38,408 nucleotides of DNA from an uncultured Spirochaetales bacterium (GCA_945932505.1 CAMEQB010000004.1:1-38408), one strand, 5' to 3'. Shown: positions 8,986 through 19,067, numbered from the stretch's first letter. The notes: generated by a model from the letters alone, not told the origin. Numbers and translations are program-made.

Positions 8986-10757
8986 TTGAAAGAAAAGAAC
9001 AAAAGACAAACGACACTTGGGACCTTTCGGCTCTTACACAGTCTCCAGAGGCTTGGGACAAAGATGTAGCCGCTCTCAGAAGTAGACTTGGAGAACTGGA
9101 GGAATACAAAGGAAGGCTGGGAGAAAGCTCCGATACTCTCTACTCTGCCCTCAATAAGCTTTTTACTATTCTTCAGGAAGCAGAGAGACTTGGAAGCTGG
9201 GCTTTCTTGATGTACTCAGCAGACTCATCAAATCCTGAAGTCATCAACAGAGCAGGTATTGCCGACATGGTTGAAAACGAGTTCAGCGAGAAGACCAGCT
9301 GGATGGATCCAGAGTTGATGGCCATTAAGGAAGAAGATATCTCCAAGTGGCTTGAAGAAGATAGATTTGCTCCTTACCGCGTCTATATTACAAAGGCAAG
9401 AAGGATGAAAGACCATGTACTCTCAGATAAAGAAGAGAGAATCATGAGTCTTTATGGAGCAAATGCCGAAGGCTATCATCAGGCATACATGGATATCGAC
9501 AACATCGACTTGGACTTCGGAGAAGTGGACGGAGAGAAACTCACACACTCCACATGGTCTAAATTCCTCCATAGCACAGATGAAAGTAAGAGAGAAAAAG
9601 CATATAAGGCATTCTACAAAGAGTACGAGGACCATCAGCACATTATCGCCCGCCTCTATGAAGGCAGCGTAAAAAACGATATTTTCTCTGCCAAGGCACG
9701 TGGTTATAAGTCTTCTCTTGATAGAGCGCTCTTCCCAGACAATGTTCCTGAAGAAGTTTACAGAAACCTTATTTCTGCAGTCCATGAAGCATTCCCTTCA
9801 CTCCACCGCTACTATGCCCTCAGAGCAAAACTTCTTGGCAAAGACAAGCTGAAGCACTGGGATGTATATGTTCCTGTAGTACCTGCAGTAAACAGCAAGC
9901 ATACTTACGAAGAAGCTGTAGATATCATAAGAGAAGCTGTTATGCCTCTTGGAAAAGATTACTCAGACATTCTCTGCAAAGGTCTCTTGGAAGATAGATG
10001 GGTAGATAGATACGAGAACAAGGGAAAGAGAAGCGGCGCCTTCAGTGCAGGCTGTTTCACAGGTAACCCATATATTCTTACAAACTTCGAAGAAGATGTA
10101 ATCAACAGTGTATTCACCCTTATCCACGAAGGCGGACACTCAATGCACTCCTACTTCTCAGCAAAGAACAACCCGTTCCCTTGCTACAACTACACAATAT
10201 TCGAAGCTGAAGTTGCATCTACTTTCAATGAAAACCTTTTGATGAAGTATCTTATGTCCCATACAGACAATAAGGAAGAGAAGGCATTCTTGGTTGCTCA
10301 GCAGCTGGATAACATTGTAGCAACATTCTTCAGACAGACTATGTTCGCAGAATTTGAACTTCTTGTTCACGAAGAGGCAGAAAAGGGCAATCCTATCAAC
10401 GTCACATTCTTCAGAGAAACATACAGAAAGCTCTTAGAGTCATATTTCGGTCCACAGGTAGAGTTTGAATCCAACTCCGATATGGAAGGATTGAGAATTC
10501 CTCACTTCTACAGAGCATTCTATGTATATAAGTATGCAACTGGCATTGCAGCTTCCATTGCACTCTCAGAGAGAGTAGTAAACGGAGGAGAACAGGAAAG
10601 AAACGACTATCTCACATTCCTTAAATCCGGAGGATCAAGATATCCATTGGAGGCATTGAGAGTGGCAGGAGTCGACATGGCAAAACCAGACGCTGTAAAG
10701 GCTACAGCAAAATACTTCGACTCTCTCATTACAGAGCTGGAAGAACTGGTAAAATAA
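8982..10757 (+). CDS. pepF: Oligoendopeptidase F (M3 family metallopeptidase)
   Basis: HEGGHSMHS (HExxH), M3B organisation; 4-nt overlap with rdgB. Confidence 0.95.
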   Translation: MIERKEQKTNDTWDLSALTQSPEAWDKDVAALRSRLGELEEYKGRLGESSDTLYSALNKLFTILQEAERLGSWAFLMYSADSSNPEVINRAGIADMVENEFSEKTSWMDPELMAIKEEDISKWLEEDRFAPYRVYITKARRMKDHVLSDKEERIMSLYGANAEGYHQAYMDIDNIDLDFGEVDGEKLTHSTWSKFLHSTDESKREKAYKAFYKEYEDHQHIIARLYEGSVKNDIFSAKARGYKSSLDRALFPDNVPEEVYRNLISAVHEAFPSLHRYYALRAKLLGKDKLKHWDVYVPVVPAVNSKHTYEEAVDIIREAVMPLGKDYSDILCKGLLEDRWVDRYENKGKRSGAFSAGCFTGNPYILTNFEEDVINSVFTLIHEGGHSMHSYFSAKNNPFPCYNYTIFEAEVASTFNENLLMKYLMSHTDNKEEKAFLVAQQLDNIVATFFRQTMFAEFELLVHEEAEKGNPINVTFFRETYRKLLESYFGPQVEFESNSDMEGLRIPHFYRAFYVYKYATGIAASIALSERVVNGGEQERNDYLTFLKSGGSRYPLEALRVAGVDMAKPDAVKATAKYFDSLITELEELVK

Positions 10758-10761
10758 AAAC

Positions 10762-11127
10762 TTACTTTTTCTGGAGGGCGATTATCTTGCCCTCCTTTAT
10801 TATTAAGTAGAGATAGTCATCTGTCTTCTGAGAATAGAGATAGATGCCATTACCATCAAACTCACCGAGAATAACATCCTCCATAGGCAACAAAGATGCC
10901 AAAAGAGGAGAATAGGAAGCAAGAAAAGCGTCACTCTGATCGCAGTATTTCTCTATCCAAGAAAGAGAAAACTCTTCCTTTAGGGCATTTGAGACCATTT
11001 CCTCTACACTTCCCTCTTCTATCTTCACACATACTCTCCCGACCCTCACACTTTCAGGAACTATTCCTGAAAAAAGAAGAGAGGATGAAAACAGTAATAG
11101 AGAAAGGATAGAAAGAACATACTTCAT
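10762..11127 (-). CDS. Hypothetical exported protein
   Basis: N-terminal hydrophobic signal MKYVLSILSLLLFSSSLLFSG; ORF convergent with pepF. Confidence 0.6.
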   Translation of the reverse strand: MKYVLSILSLLLFSSSLLFSGIVPESVRVGRVCVKIEEGSVEEMVSNALKEEFSLSWIEKYCDQSDAFLASYSPLLASLLPMEDVILGEFDGNGIYLYSQKTDDYLYLIIKEGKIIALQKK

Positions 11128-11239
11128 GCCCTTATTATTTGTTTCTTTGTAGAATTTATCAATGGATAAACCTGAAGCAAAACACTCTTTTCCCTTCCCT
11201 CTCCTTTTGAGTTTTCTCTTCCTGTGCTATATTAATCCT

Positions 11240-12514
11240 ATGGAAAGAACAAAAGCCCAGAACATACTCAACGAAGGATTTGTACACACTGTCAAAGACC
11301 CCCTTTGGCAGAATATTCCTATGACAAAGGAAATAAAAGCACTAACGGAAGTGGATGACGTACAGAAACTTGCCAGAATCAAGCAGAATGGTCCTACTTA
11401 CCACATATACCCGGGATCAGTGCACACAAGACTCAGCCACTCTATGGGAGTATATCATCTTGGTCGTCAGATACTTCTTTCCCTTTCCAAAAAATCAGAA
11501 GAACTACCTTTTACAGAAAAGGGCATGATGAGTTTTCTAGTAGCCTGCCTACTACATGATATCGGACACTTTCCATATGCACACTCCTTAAAAGAGCTTG
11601 CCATAAGAGATCATGAAGAACTGGCAGGAGAGATGATATTAGAGAGAGAGGAACTGGGAAAAGCTGTAGAGAATACTGGAGCAGACAGAGAGATGACTGC
11701 TGCAATAATAGACAAGGATCTTCTGACTTCAGACGATGAGACTCTTTTCTATAGGAATGTTCTTTCAGGAACTTTGGACCCGGATAAGCTGGATTACCTA
11801 TCCAGAGACGGCTTCTTTGCAGGAGTCCCATACGGTAAGCAGGATACAGATTTTATTATTTCATCCTTTGCATATCGTAATTCACGCCTATGTATCGATA
11901 AAGCCGCTATCAGCAGTGTAGAGCAGATTCTTTTCTCAAAGTATATGATGTATAGGACCATCTACTGGCATAAAGGTGTGAGAAGTGCAACTGCCATGAT
12001 AAAGAAAGCCCTTATTACAGCTCTGAAAGAGGGCTTGATAGAGTTTGATGAACTCTATGGTCTTGATGACAATGAGTTCGTCCTTCTCTTAAAAAGCAGA
12101 AAAGAGAAGTGTCAGGCCTTGGAAATGGTTGAAGAAGTAGAACATAATCATCTCTTGGAAAGAAAAGTATATAAGGATTATGACAGCTCTGGAGTAATAG
12201 AAAACAGAGGAAGAAAGCCAGAAGAACGGGAAGATATGGAGAACTTCATTTGGAAAGAACTCTCACAAACATACCCAAGCCTGAAAAAGTGGGAAGTCAT
12301 TATCGATATACCTGAACCCATTAGTTTTGAAACCCATATTTCTGTAGTTACGGAAGAAGGAAAAGTAGAAGATATTAATGACAGCGATATGATATTCTCA
12401 GGAAAAGTCTCTTCCCTATTTCAAAAGAGTCTAAGAAAAGTAGCCTTATATGCACCATCCTACATCAAGGAAGATGATGCTTGGAAAGCTATGGGAGAAA
12501 TAATACATGGATGA
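11240..12514 (+). CDS. HD-domain phosphohydrolase (dGTPase-like/YwfO-type)
   Basis: HTRLSHSMGVYHLG, LLHDIGHFPYAHSLK (HD motif), LDPDKLDYLSRDG. The start at 11240 is preferred over the ORF-track start at 11162. Confidence 0.9.
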   Translation: MERTKAQNILNEGFVHTVKDPLWQNIPMTKEIKALTEVDDVQKLARIKQNGPTYHIYPGSVHTRLSHSMGVYHLGRQILLSLSKKSEELPFTEKGMMSFLVACLLHDIGHFPYAHSLKELAIRDHEELAGEMILEREELGKAVENTGADREMTAAIIDKDLLTSDDETLFYRNVLSGTLDPDKLDYLSRDGFFAGVPYGKQDTDFIISSFAYRNSRLCIDKAAISSVEQILFSKYMMYRTIYWHKGVRSATAMIKKALITALKEGLIEFDELYGLDDNEFVLLLKSRKEKCQALEMVEEVEHNHLLERKVYKDYDSSGVIENRGRKPEEREDMENFIWKELSQTYPSLKKWEVIIDIPEPISFETHISVVTEEGKVEDINDSDMIFSGKVSSLFQKSLRKVALYAPSYIKEDDAWKAMGEIIHG

Positions 12515-13316
12515 AGAAAAAATAAGCTACAAGACACTGATCGATGGTGATATTCCCCCATGGGTGATGAGGTTTATAAAGGGTGTCGGAAAAGCTATCA
12601 ACAAATATGGAATGATAAAATCAGGCGATACAGTCTTAATTGCCGCCAGCGGGGGCAAGGACTCCCTGGCCCTGGCTTTGGCTCTTTCTTTAAGAAGAAA
12701 GTGGCTTCCTGTATCATATAACCTTGAAGCTGTTATGATCGATTGGATCGAGCACCCCATTGATCCAGAGTATAGAGAGAAGTTAAAGACATACTTCAAA
12801 GACCTGGATATTGACCTGACTATTGTGGACGAAAAGCAATACCCAGAGTCATTTAAAGGAGAGTTCAACTGCTATCTCTGCTCCCGTAACAGAAGGCGTA
12901 TCCTCTTTCAGTGGGCGGACGAACACAATGAGAAACTCATTGCCATGGGCCACCATTTGGATGACCTAGTTGAGACTACTATGATGAACCTATGCTTCAG
13001 AGGCAAGTTCTCAACCATGCTTCCTGTGCAGGAATTCTTTGAGGGGAAAATGCACATAATCAGGCCAATGATCGAGACGAAGGAGAATGTTACTCAGAGA
13101 CTGAAGGAAGTCTACGACATACCTGTGGTAAAACCTGTCTGCCCCTTTGACCAGACAAACATCAGGGCAAAACTAAAGCCTGTCGTGAAAGAATTGTGTC
13201 ATATCGACAAGCTTACCAGAGAGCACATCTATGCCGCCCACACTTTCTCAAATAATCTTTTGGACAAAGATACCACAGAGTGTGATAAGGAGGACACAAA
13301 TAATAAAGATAAGTGA
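12507..13316 (+). CDS. TtcA-like PP-loop ATPase (tRNA thiolation family)
   Basis: PP-loop SGGKDSLALAL, NCYLCSRNRRRILF (CxxC), GHHLDDLVETTMMNL. Confidence 0.88.
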   Translation: MDEEKISYKTLIDGDIPPWVMRFIKGVGKAINKYGMIKSGDTVLIAASGGKDSLALALALSLRRKWLPVSYNLEAVMIDWIEHPIDPEYREKLKTYFKDLDIDLTIVDEKQYPESFKGEFNCYLCSRNRRRILFQWADEHNEKLIAMGHHLDDLVETTMMNLCFRGKFSTMLPVQEFFEGKMHIIRPMIETKENVTQRLKEVYDIPVVKPVCPFDQTNIRAKLKPVVKELCHIDKLTREHIYAAHTFSNNLLDKDTTECDKEDTNNKDK

Positions 13317-13373
13317 GAATAAACACGTGGATAAAACAAGCATCTATGTGTTACTATAGTGAAAGAGGTCATT

Positions 13374-14171
13374 ATGAAGAGACTTACAGCTGCAATAATG
13401 TTAATACTCATAGGAGCGGTTATTTTCGCTTCCAACCCAATATCTTTCTCCGGCCGATATGCTTTGGTTGGCTCTGATGGCAGAACCATCAGAAGAACAA
13501 GTGTTGATGTAGAGGGCACTGGTGTAGTACTAGCTACAGGAGAGGAGAAAGCAAAAGCAGAAGGTTCTGCATTCTCCCTTATTTTGGGTGAGAACTCTTT
13601 GGCAGCCATAAAAGATGAAGAAGGCCTTGTAATCTACCTTGTTTATGGTAACGCTACAGTAGTCTCTGGAGATGAAAGGGATATTGCTGTATACACTCCT
13701 ACAACAAAGACAACTCTATCCGCTAAAGGTGAGTACCATTTTATCTCGCTAGATAAAGAGGAAAAAGCATATAACTTCTCTTCCCCAGACATAGAGCTTT
13801 ATGACTCTATCAGAGGAACATACACTACCCTTTCCTACAATGAAGGTTACGACTATATCAAGGGTAGAAAGATTGAAGCCGATGAAAATAAGAGATACCT
13901 GGAGACACCTATCCACGTGCTTACACCAGTATTTACAGATGAAGTCTACTCATATCTCACAGGCTCTCCTGATACTCCAGTCCTCTCTATTTCAGAGCAA
14001 TATATGACAGGTACTCCTGATGCTCCTATTTTCGTCAAGAAAGAGAGTGAAGTCATTAATGATCCTGATACTCCAATCATCCTCGATAACGTTGTACAGA
14101 CAATCGTAGACTCCTCATTCTCTCCTATCTCAGTCACTCAGGAACTTTATGACAGCGAGAGCAACAACTAA
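13374..14171 (+). CDS. FecR-domain exported protein with C-terminal short tandem repeats
   Basis: Signal peptide; FecR-like GNATVVSGDERDIAVYTPTTKTTLSAKGEYHFISL. SD AGAGG precedes ATG 13374. Confidence 0.65.
   Translation: MKRLTAAIMLILIGAVIFASNPISFSGRYALVGSDGRTIRRTSVDVEGTGVVLATGEEKAKAEGSAFSLILGENSLAAIKDEEGLVIYLVYGNATVVSGDERDIAVYTPTTKTTLSAKGEYHFISLDKEEKAYNFSSPDIELYDSIRGTYTTLSYNEGYDYIKGRKIEADENKRYLETPIHVLTPVFTDEVYSYLTGSPDTPVLSISEQYMTGTPDAPIFVKKESEVINDPDTPIILDNVVQTIVDSSFSPISVTQELYDSESNN
13965..14108 (+). repeat. Three 48-bp (16-aa) degenerate tandem repeat units in the FecR-domain gene
   Basis: SPDTPVLSISEQYMTG / TPDAPIFVKKESEVIN / DPDTPIILDNVVQTIV, starting at 13965, 14013 and 14061. Confidence 0.7.
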
Positions 14172-16009
14172 TGGGAAGAATTAACCTTCTAGATCCTCTT
14201 CTCTCCTCCCGCATCGCCGCTGGAGAAGTCATAGAGCGCCCTCAATCTGTGTTAAGAGAGTTTCTAGACAACTCACTTGATGCAGAAGCTGATGACATTA
14301 CAGTAATCATAGAAGGTGGTGGAATCGACAAGCTGGAAGTACAGGATAACGGGAAAGGTATCAACAGAGAAGACTTGTCCTTGATTGCTACCCGCCACGC
14401 CACAAGTAAGATTCATAATCCTGATGATTTATATGAAATAAATACTCTAGGCTTCAGAGGAGAAGCTTTATACTCAATCTCTTCTGTCTCAAAACTTACT
14501 ATCTCTTCCTTTGACAGCGAAGAGAAAGAAGCATCTACCCTTGTAATTGACAATGGCAGAAGATATCCGGTCAGCGAAACAGGCCCCATAAAAGGCACCA
14601 TCTGCACTTCAGAGGATTTATTCTTGGAGATTCCTGCCCGTAGAAGCTTCTTAAAGAGAGCCAGCACAGAATCCACTCTCTGTCGCACGCTCCTTTCTTC
14701 AAAAGCCCTTGCCTTTCCTAATGTGCGCTTTACTCTCAAAGTAGATGGAGCGACAAGGATGCAGTGGCCTAAAGCAAGTGACTACAAAGAGAGGGTCATG
14801 ATGCTTTGGAGAGAGTATGGTATCTCATCTTCCGATGTAACAATGCTTACAGAAACTGAAGAAGACTACTCTATCACAGTAGTTGCAGGAACTTCTGCTG
14901 TAAAACGTTCTGACAAAAAGGAGATAAGAATCTATGTAAACTCCCGTCCTGTCGAGGAGTTTTCAATGGTACAGGCTGTACTATATGGATACGGGGAGCT
15001 TCTCCCTGGTGGAAGTTATCCTTATGCATGTGTATTTATCAACGATAAAAGTGAGCTGGTGGACTTTAACATCCACCCGGCGAAGAAAGAAGTAAAAATA
15101 AGGAACAAGGCTGACATCCACCACACTCTCTCATCAATGATCAAGAAAGGAATAGAGAGAAAGATTCCTGAAATAAAGAGTGTAAGACAGTTTTATCTAG
15201 ATGATGCTGAACGCTGGGAAAACGGAGCAAAAACCAAATCCTTTGGTGCTATGCCTACTCCACATATAGAGAAGCCTATAAAACAAGAAGAAAAGCCTAT
15301 TGTATACTCCCATGAGACTTCAACAAAGCCAGAGAGCTTTGAAGATAATTCCTCAAGATATACTCCCAAAGATCCAGATTGGCTAAGAAAGGCGAAAGAA
15401 CTTAAAGCAATCAGAGAGAAAGTCAAAAATGAGCCGATTGAGAAAACCGAAGAGAAGCCTCATAACGAAGACGAGATAATATACATAGGTCAGGCTTTTG
15501 ATCTATTTCTCATATGTCAGAAAGGGGATTCACTATACCTAGTGGACCAGCATGCCGCCCACGAGAGGATTCTCTACGACGAACTATTATCTCTGAAGAC
15601 AGTCCAAAAACTACTTGTCCCTATAAAAATCGAAGTGGACGATATTACAGATGACTTTCTTGAAAGAAACTCTTATGTCTACACAAAACTTGGCATATCT
15701 CTTTTAAAAGAGAAAAAGGGGGAATGGGAAATAGACGCCATTCCTGCTGTATGTAGGGGAATAGAGGGCGAGATCGTTGACTTTATCACCAGTGCAAAAA
15801 GCGATGAACATGAACTTGAAGAGAAGATCTTTGCAATAATGGCTTGTCGCAAGGCAATAAAAATGGGTGACAAAGTCGACAAGTGGGCAGCCCAGTCTAT
15901 ACTTGAAAAAGTATTTATGATGGATGAGCCTTGTTGCCCCCATGGCAGAACTTTTCTTGTAAAGATTACAGAGCAGAGCCTGAAAGAAATGGTAGGTAGA
16001 ACAAAATAA
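14171..16009 (+). CDS. mutL: DNA mismatch repair protein MutL
   Basis: LLSSRIAAGEVIERPQSVLREFLDNSLDA, GFRGEALYSISSVS, FNIHPAKKEVK, LVDQHAAHERILYDEL. Confidence 0.97.
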   Translation: MGRINLLDPLLSSRIAAGEVIERPQSVLREFLDNSLDAEADDITVIIEGGGIDKLEVQDNGKGINREDLSLIATRHATSKIHNPDDLYEINTLGFRGEALYSISSVSKLTISSFDSEEKEASTLVIDNGRRYPVSETGPIKGTICTSEDLFLEIPARRSFLKRASTESTLCRTLLSSKALAFPNVRFTLKVDGATRMQWPKASDYKERVMMLWREYGISSSDVTMLTETEEDYSITVVAGTSAVKRSDKKEIRIYVNSRPVEEFSMVQAVLYGYGELLPGGSYPYACVFINDKSELVDFNIHPAKKEVKIRNKADIHHTLSSMIKKGIERKIPEIKSVRQFYLDDAERWENGAKTKSFGAMPTPHIEKPIKQEEKPIVYSHETSTKPESFEDNSSRYTPKDPDWLRKAKELKAIREKVKNEPIEKTEEKPHNEDEIIYIGQAFDLFLICQKGDSLYLVDQHAAHERILYDELLSLKTVQKLLVPIKIEVDDITDDFLERNSYVYTKLGISLLKEKKGEWEIDAIPAVCRGIEGEIVDFITSAKSDEHELEEKIFAIMACRKAIKMGDKVDKWAAQSILEKVFMMDEPCCPHGRTFLVKITEQSLKEMVGRTK

Positions 16010-16011
16010 AA

Positions 16012-16350
16012 CTAATAAGTGATGCTCTCTTCTATTTCTGTTCCATTTGTCGAGTGAATTATTAACTTATACTCCCCCTTGGGCATCGACGCACCAGGAG
16101 TAAGCAAAATATAGTCTGAGGTGAGACGATGTTTATCGAAGAGTAAATCTCCTTTCCAGACTAAATCTCTATCAGGAGAAGTGAGGATGAAAGAGTAGTT
16201 TTCACCCTCCTCTCCTTCATCTAAGTACGCTTTAATTCTTATATTCCCTTCGTTTTCATCGAAAGTAGCTCCCGATACAGTGAAACTACTACGGGAGCAG
16301 GAAACAAAAATAATGGAAATGATAATAAGAATCAGAAAAACTCTTCTCAT
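16012..16350 (-). CDS. Small putative lipoprotein
   Basis: MRRVFLILIIISIIFVSC signal/lipobox; 4-nt overlap with the upstream acyltransferase gene. Confidence 0.65.
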   Translation of the reverse strand: MRRVFLILIIISIIFVSCSRSSFTVSGATFDENEGNIRIKAYLDEGEEGENYSFILTSPDRDLVWKGDLLFDKHRLTSDYILLTPGASMPKGEYKLIIHSTNGTEIEESITY

Positions 16351-17474
16351 TGCTCATTCTTTGCCTGAAGCATCATCCTCACAGGGTTAGCATATGTGTT
16401 CAAAACAAAGCTTCTCACATCTTCAGATAAGTGTGCAAACCTTGATAAGAACTCTTCTTTATCGAGAGAAGAGTAGAATTCCTTAAACCTATCTCCACCT
16501 TCAAGTACATCATAAGAAAGATAGTTTGTATCAAAGAGATGGTAGTTAAGGTGAATCTGATGGTCGATTGCCTCAGCAACTTCTTCAGGAGTGTTGTACT
16601 CTCCCTCTAGAGGATCTCCGATAGCTACGTGGACATGCCCCTTCTGACATCTGAGGCCCTTAACCATGCTGATAAGGTCTTCGTACTTCTTCTTCTCATA
16701 CTTACCATCATTATGTTCCTTTGTAACTTCCTCCCTCCCCTTGTTGATATCATTAGGGTCATATTGGTAGCTGATAGCTACAGGAACAATGTTGCACTTC
16801 TTCATAAGCTCTGAGAAAGAATATCCTTCCCTCTTCTTTGAAAGATAGAGCATTTTTATAATTGCAGACTGAGTAAGGTCTTTTCCATCCTTGCTTCTTC
16901 CAGACTTCTGTGCAACCCAGATAGATTTATTCTCTTCCGAAACAGTCTCAACAAAGTATTCACTGATTCTGATGGATTCCAAATACTTCTCTCTCATAGG
17001 GAGATTACGCTTGATGATTATTCCCCCGTTCATACGGAAGAGATCCTCAACCAGCTGGTTTACCATCAAGTTGTCACCTACAGCCATTTCACAGAGAGGT
17101 AGATTCTTAGTCTTTAAGGCATAATCCAGCAAAGTACAATCCAGAATAATATCTCTATGGTTAGATATAAAGAGATATCCTTTGTCTTTATCCAGATTCT
17201 CTCCCCCAGAGACGGAAAAACCTGTCGTCGTTTTATCGATAATAGCCGGAATAAAATATCCTGCCGTCACCTTATGCTGGAAATCATCATAAGAGTGCAC
17301 ATCCACCAGTGCACTCTCTATAGCATTTACCATTGGTTCTACAGAAGAGAAATCTCCGCTGAGCATATAGGCAAAGGCACCTATAAACTCTTTTCTGGCC
17401 ATTAAGTTGGCCTTGGCTTTCTCAAACCTTTCACCTCTATATGGTTCTATATCTTCGTATTTTGTCCTATCCAT
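16347..17474 (-). CDS. 1-acyl-glycerol-3-phosphate acyltransferase-like protein (PlsB/PlsC superfamily)
   Basis: LFISNHRDIILDCTLLDYAL, FRMNGGIIIKRNLPMREKYLESIRISEY, IWVAQKSGRSKDG. Confidence 0.8.
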   Translation of the reverse strand: MDRTKYEDIEPYRGERFEKAKANLMARKEFIGAFAYMLSGDFSSVEPMVNAIESALVDVHSYDDFQHKVTAGYFIPAIIDKTTTGFSVSGGENLDKDKGYLFISNHRDIILDCTLLDYALKTKNLPLCEMAVGDNLMVNQLVEDLFRMNGGIIIKRNLPMREKYLESIRISEYFVETVSEENKSIWVAQKSGRSKDGKDLTQSAIIKMLYLSKKREGYSFSELMKKCNIVPVAISYQYDPNDINKGREEVTKEHNDGKYEKKKYEDLISMVKGLRCQKGHVHVAIGDPLEGEYNTPEEVAEAIDHQIHLNYHLFDTNYLSYDVLEGGDRFKEFYSSLDKEEFLSRFAHLSEDVRSFVLNTYANPVRMMLQAKNEQ

Positions 17475-17475
17475 T

Positions 17476-18459
17476 TTAGTCCCTGCTGATAATCTTTAAG
17501 AACTGTGTTCTTTCCCATTTATACCCGTCAGAACTCTCTTCCTGGGCAAGGCGACCACAGAAGTCTGAGATAGAATTGAAGTTATGGCGTTCCATCCATG
17601 CTTTTATCTCATTATTTAGGCGTGTAATGGAGCCAAAACCCTCTTTAATAGGAAGAGAAGCAACTTCAAATGCCTTTGCTCCAGCAAGAAGCATCTTTAT
17701 GGCAGTCTCTGAAGAGTGTATTCCTGTATTGGCGCAGATATCCATCTTAACTTCTCCGCTCATAAGAGCTGTCCATCTCAAAGAATCTGTATAATCGTTG
17801 CCGTCTGTAGTTGGACAACCAGCGACTATCTCCATCTTCTCAATGTCTACGTCAGGGCGGAATGTTCTGTTAAAAAGAACTACACCTTCGATTCCTGCCT
17901 TGTCTATTGCCTTTATCTTATTGGCAAGAGCAGAGTACTTGCTGCCCATTTTGATTGTCAAAGGACAAGAGATATGCTTTCTTGCGAACTCGATAAATGA
18001 GAAGAACTCATCATCAACCTTTCTTCCGTCCACTCTCGCATCGGATGTAATAGGGTAATAGTTCAGTTCTATTGCATCTGCTCCGTTTTCAACAAATCTC
18101 TCTGCATATTCGGACCATGATGAAAGACTCTTACAGCATACAGAAGCGATTACAGGAATGCTAAGCTCTTTCTTTGCAGATGCAAGTAACTTGATATATT
18201 TGTCGATATAAAAATCTGTTGCAGCTCTTTTATATACATTGTGGGCGGAAGAGAAGTTTAAGTATTCGTCATTAGCTTCAACTTCAGCGCTAACTTCACT
18301 TTCAATCTGTTCTTCGAAAATTGATTTGAGCACTACTGCTCCGGCTCCTGCCTCTTCACACTTTTCAAGAGACACCACATTCTGTGTCAAAGGACTAGAT
18401 CCTACGATTACAGGACTTTTTAAAGAAAGCCCAAGATATTTGGTTTCTAGGGATGCCAT
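17476..18459 (-). CDS. Dihydroorotate dehydrogenase-like protein
   Basis: MASLETKYLGLSLKSPVIVGSSPLT, AGAGAVVLKSIFEEQI, AIELNYYPI. SD AAAGGAGAG precedes ATG 18459. Confidence 0.88.
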   Translation of the reverse strand: MASLETKYLGLSLKSPVIVGSSPLTQNVVSLEKCEEAGAGAVVLKSIFEEQIESEVSAEVEANDEYLNFSSAHNVYKRAATDFYIDKYIKLLASAKKELSIPVIASVCCKSLSSWSEYAERFVENGADAIELNYYPITSDARVDGRKVDDEFFSFIEFARKHISCPLTIKMGSKYSALANKIKAIDKAGIEGVVLFNRTFRPDVDIEKMEIVAGCPTTDGNDYTDSLRWTALMSGEVKMDICANTGIHSSETAIKMLLAGAKAFEVASLPIKEGFGSITRLNNEIKAWMERHNFNSISDFCGRLAQEESSDGYKWERTQFLKIISRD

Positions 18460-18565
18460 AGTTTGCTCTCCTTTAGGTTTCGTTTTTTCTATATCATAGC
18501 TGAAAAACAAAGGAGACGCCAATGAATATAATAATGATAAGGATTAAAACTATTCAAAATACACA

Positions 18566-18588
18566 AAAGGCCCGGCATTGCCGGACCC
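18566..18588 (-). terminator. Rho-independent terminator of the Lrp gene
   Basis: Minus strand GGTCCGGC-AAT-GCCGGGCC followed by TTTTGTG. Confidence 0.8.
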
Positions 18589-18593
18589 GTGTG

Positions 18594-19049
18594 TCATAGA
18601 ATATATGGAACTAACAGTTCGTGGGACTTATATACTACGTAAGTCTCCACTTCCAATACTTCCGTCAATTTAGTCAGCTCCTGAGAGAAGAACTGTAACA
18701 GAGACAGATCCTCGTCTTCTGAAAGTACCAACTCGACTATCAAGTCATATCTACCTGTAACTATAGATACTGAGACAACGCCTCTAAGTTTCATGAACTC
18801 CACAGCCTTCTTCTGAAGCTCCATAGTTGAGAGTTTGACGCCCATATAGATCATCTGAAGGCCAGGTACATTCTCAGGATCCACCATACCGGTAATTCTC
18901 AGTACACCATCTTCCAAAAGCTTATTGGCTCTGCTTCTTACTGTGTTTTCAGTAATACCAAGTTCGTCTGCAATTACTGAATATGGTTTTCTACCATCAC
19001 GAAGAAGCCTGATAATAGCTTTGTTAGTGTCGTCAATTTTCTTTGCCAT
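18594..19049 (-). CDS. Lrp/AsnC family transcriptional regulator
   Basis: IDDTNKAIIRLLRDGRKPYSVIADELGITENTVRSRANKLLEDGVL HTH plus RAM domain; strong SD. Confidence 0.95.
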   Translation of the reverse strand: MAKKIDDTNKAIIRLLRDGRKPYSVIADELGITENTVRSRANKLLEDGVLRITGMVDPENVPGLQMIYMGVKLSTMELQKKAVEFMKLRGVVSVSIVTGRYDLIVELVLSEDEDLSLLQFFSQELTKLTEVLEVETYVVYKSHELLVPYIL

Positions 19050-19067
19050 GACTCCCCCCTTTTCAGA

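Noticed and set aside
11125-11141. AATAAT-AAGGGC-ATG before the 10762-11127 gene, considered as another leaderless start
   Set aside because: The hexamer does not match TANNNT and no extended -10 is present; too weak to count.
11162-11239. N-terminal extension of the HD protein in the ORF track
   Set aside because: The extension MDKPEAKHSFPFPLLLSFLFLCYINP looks like translated promoter sequence. Homology-like sequence starts near MERTKAQN at 11240.
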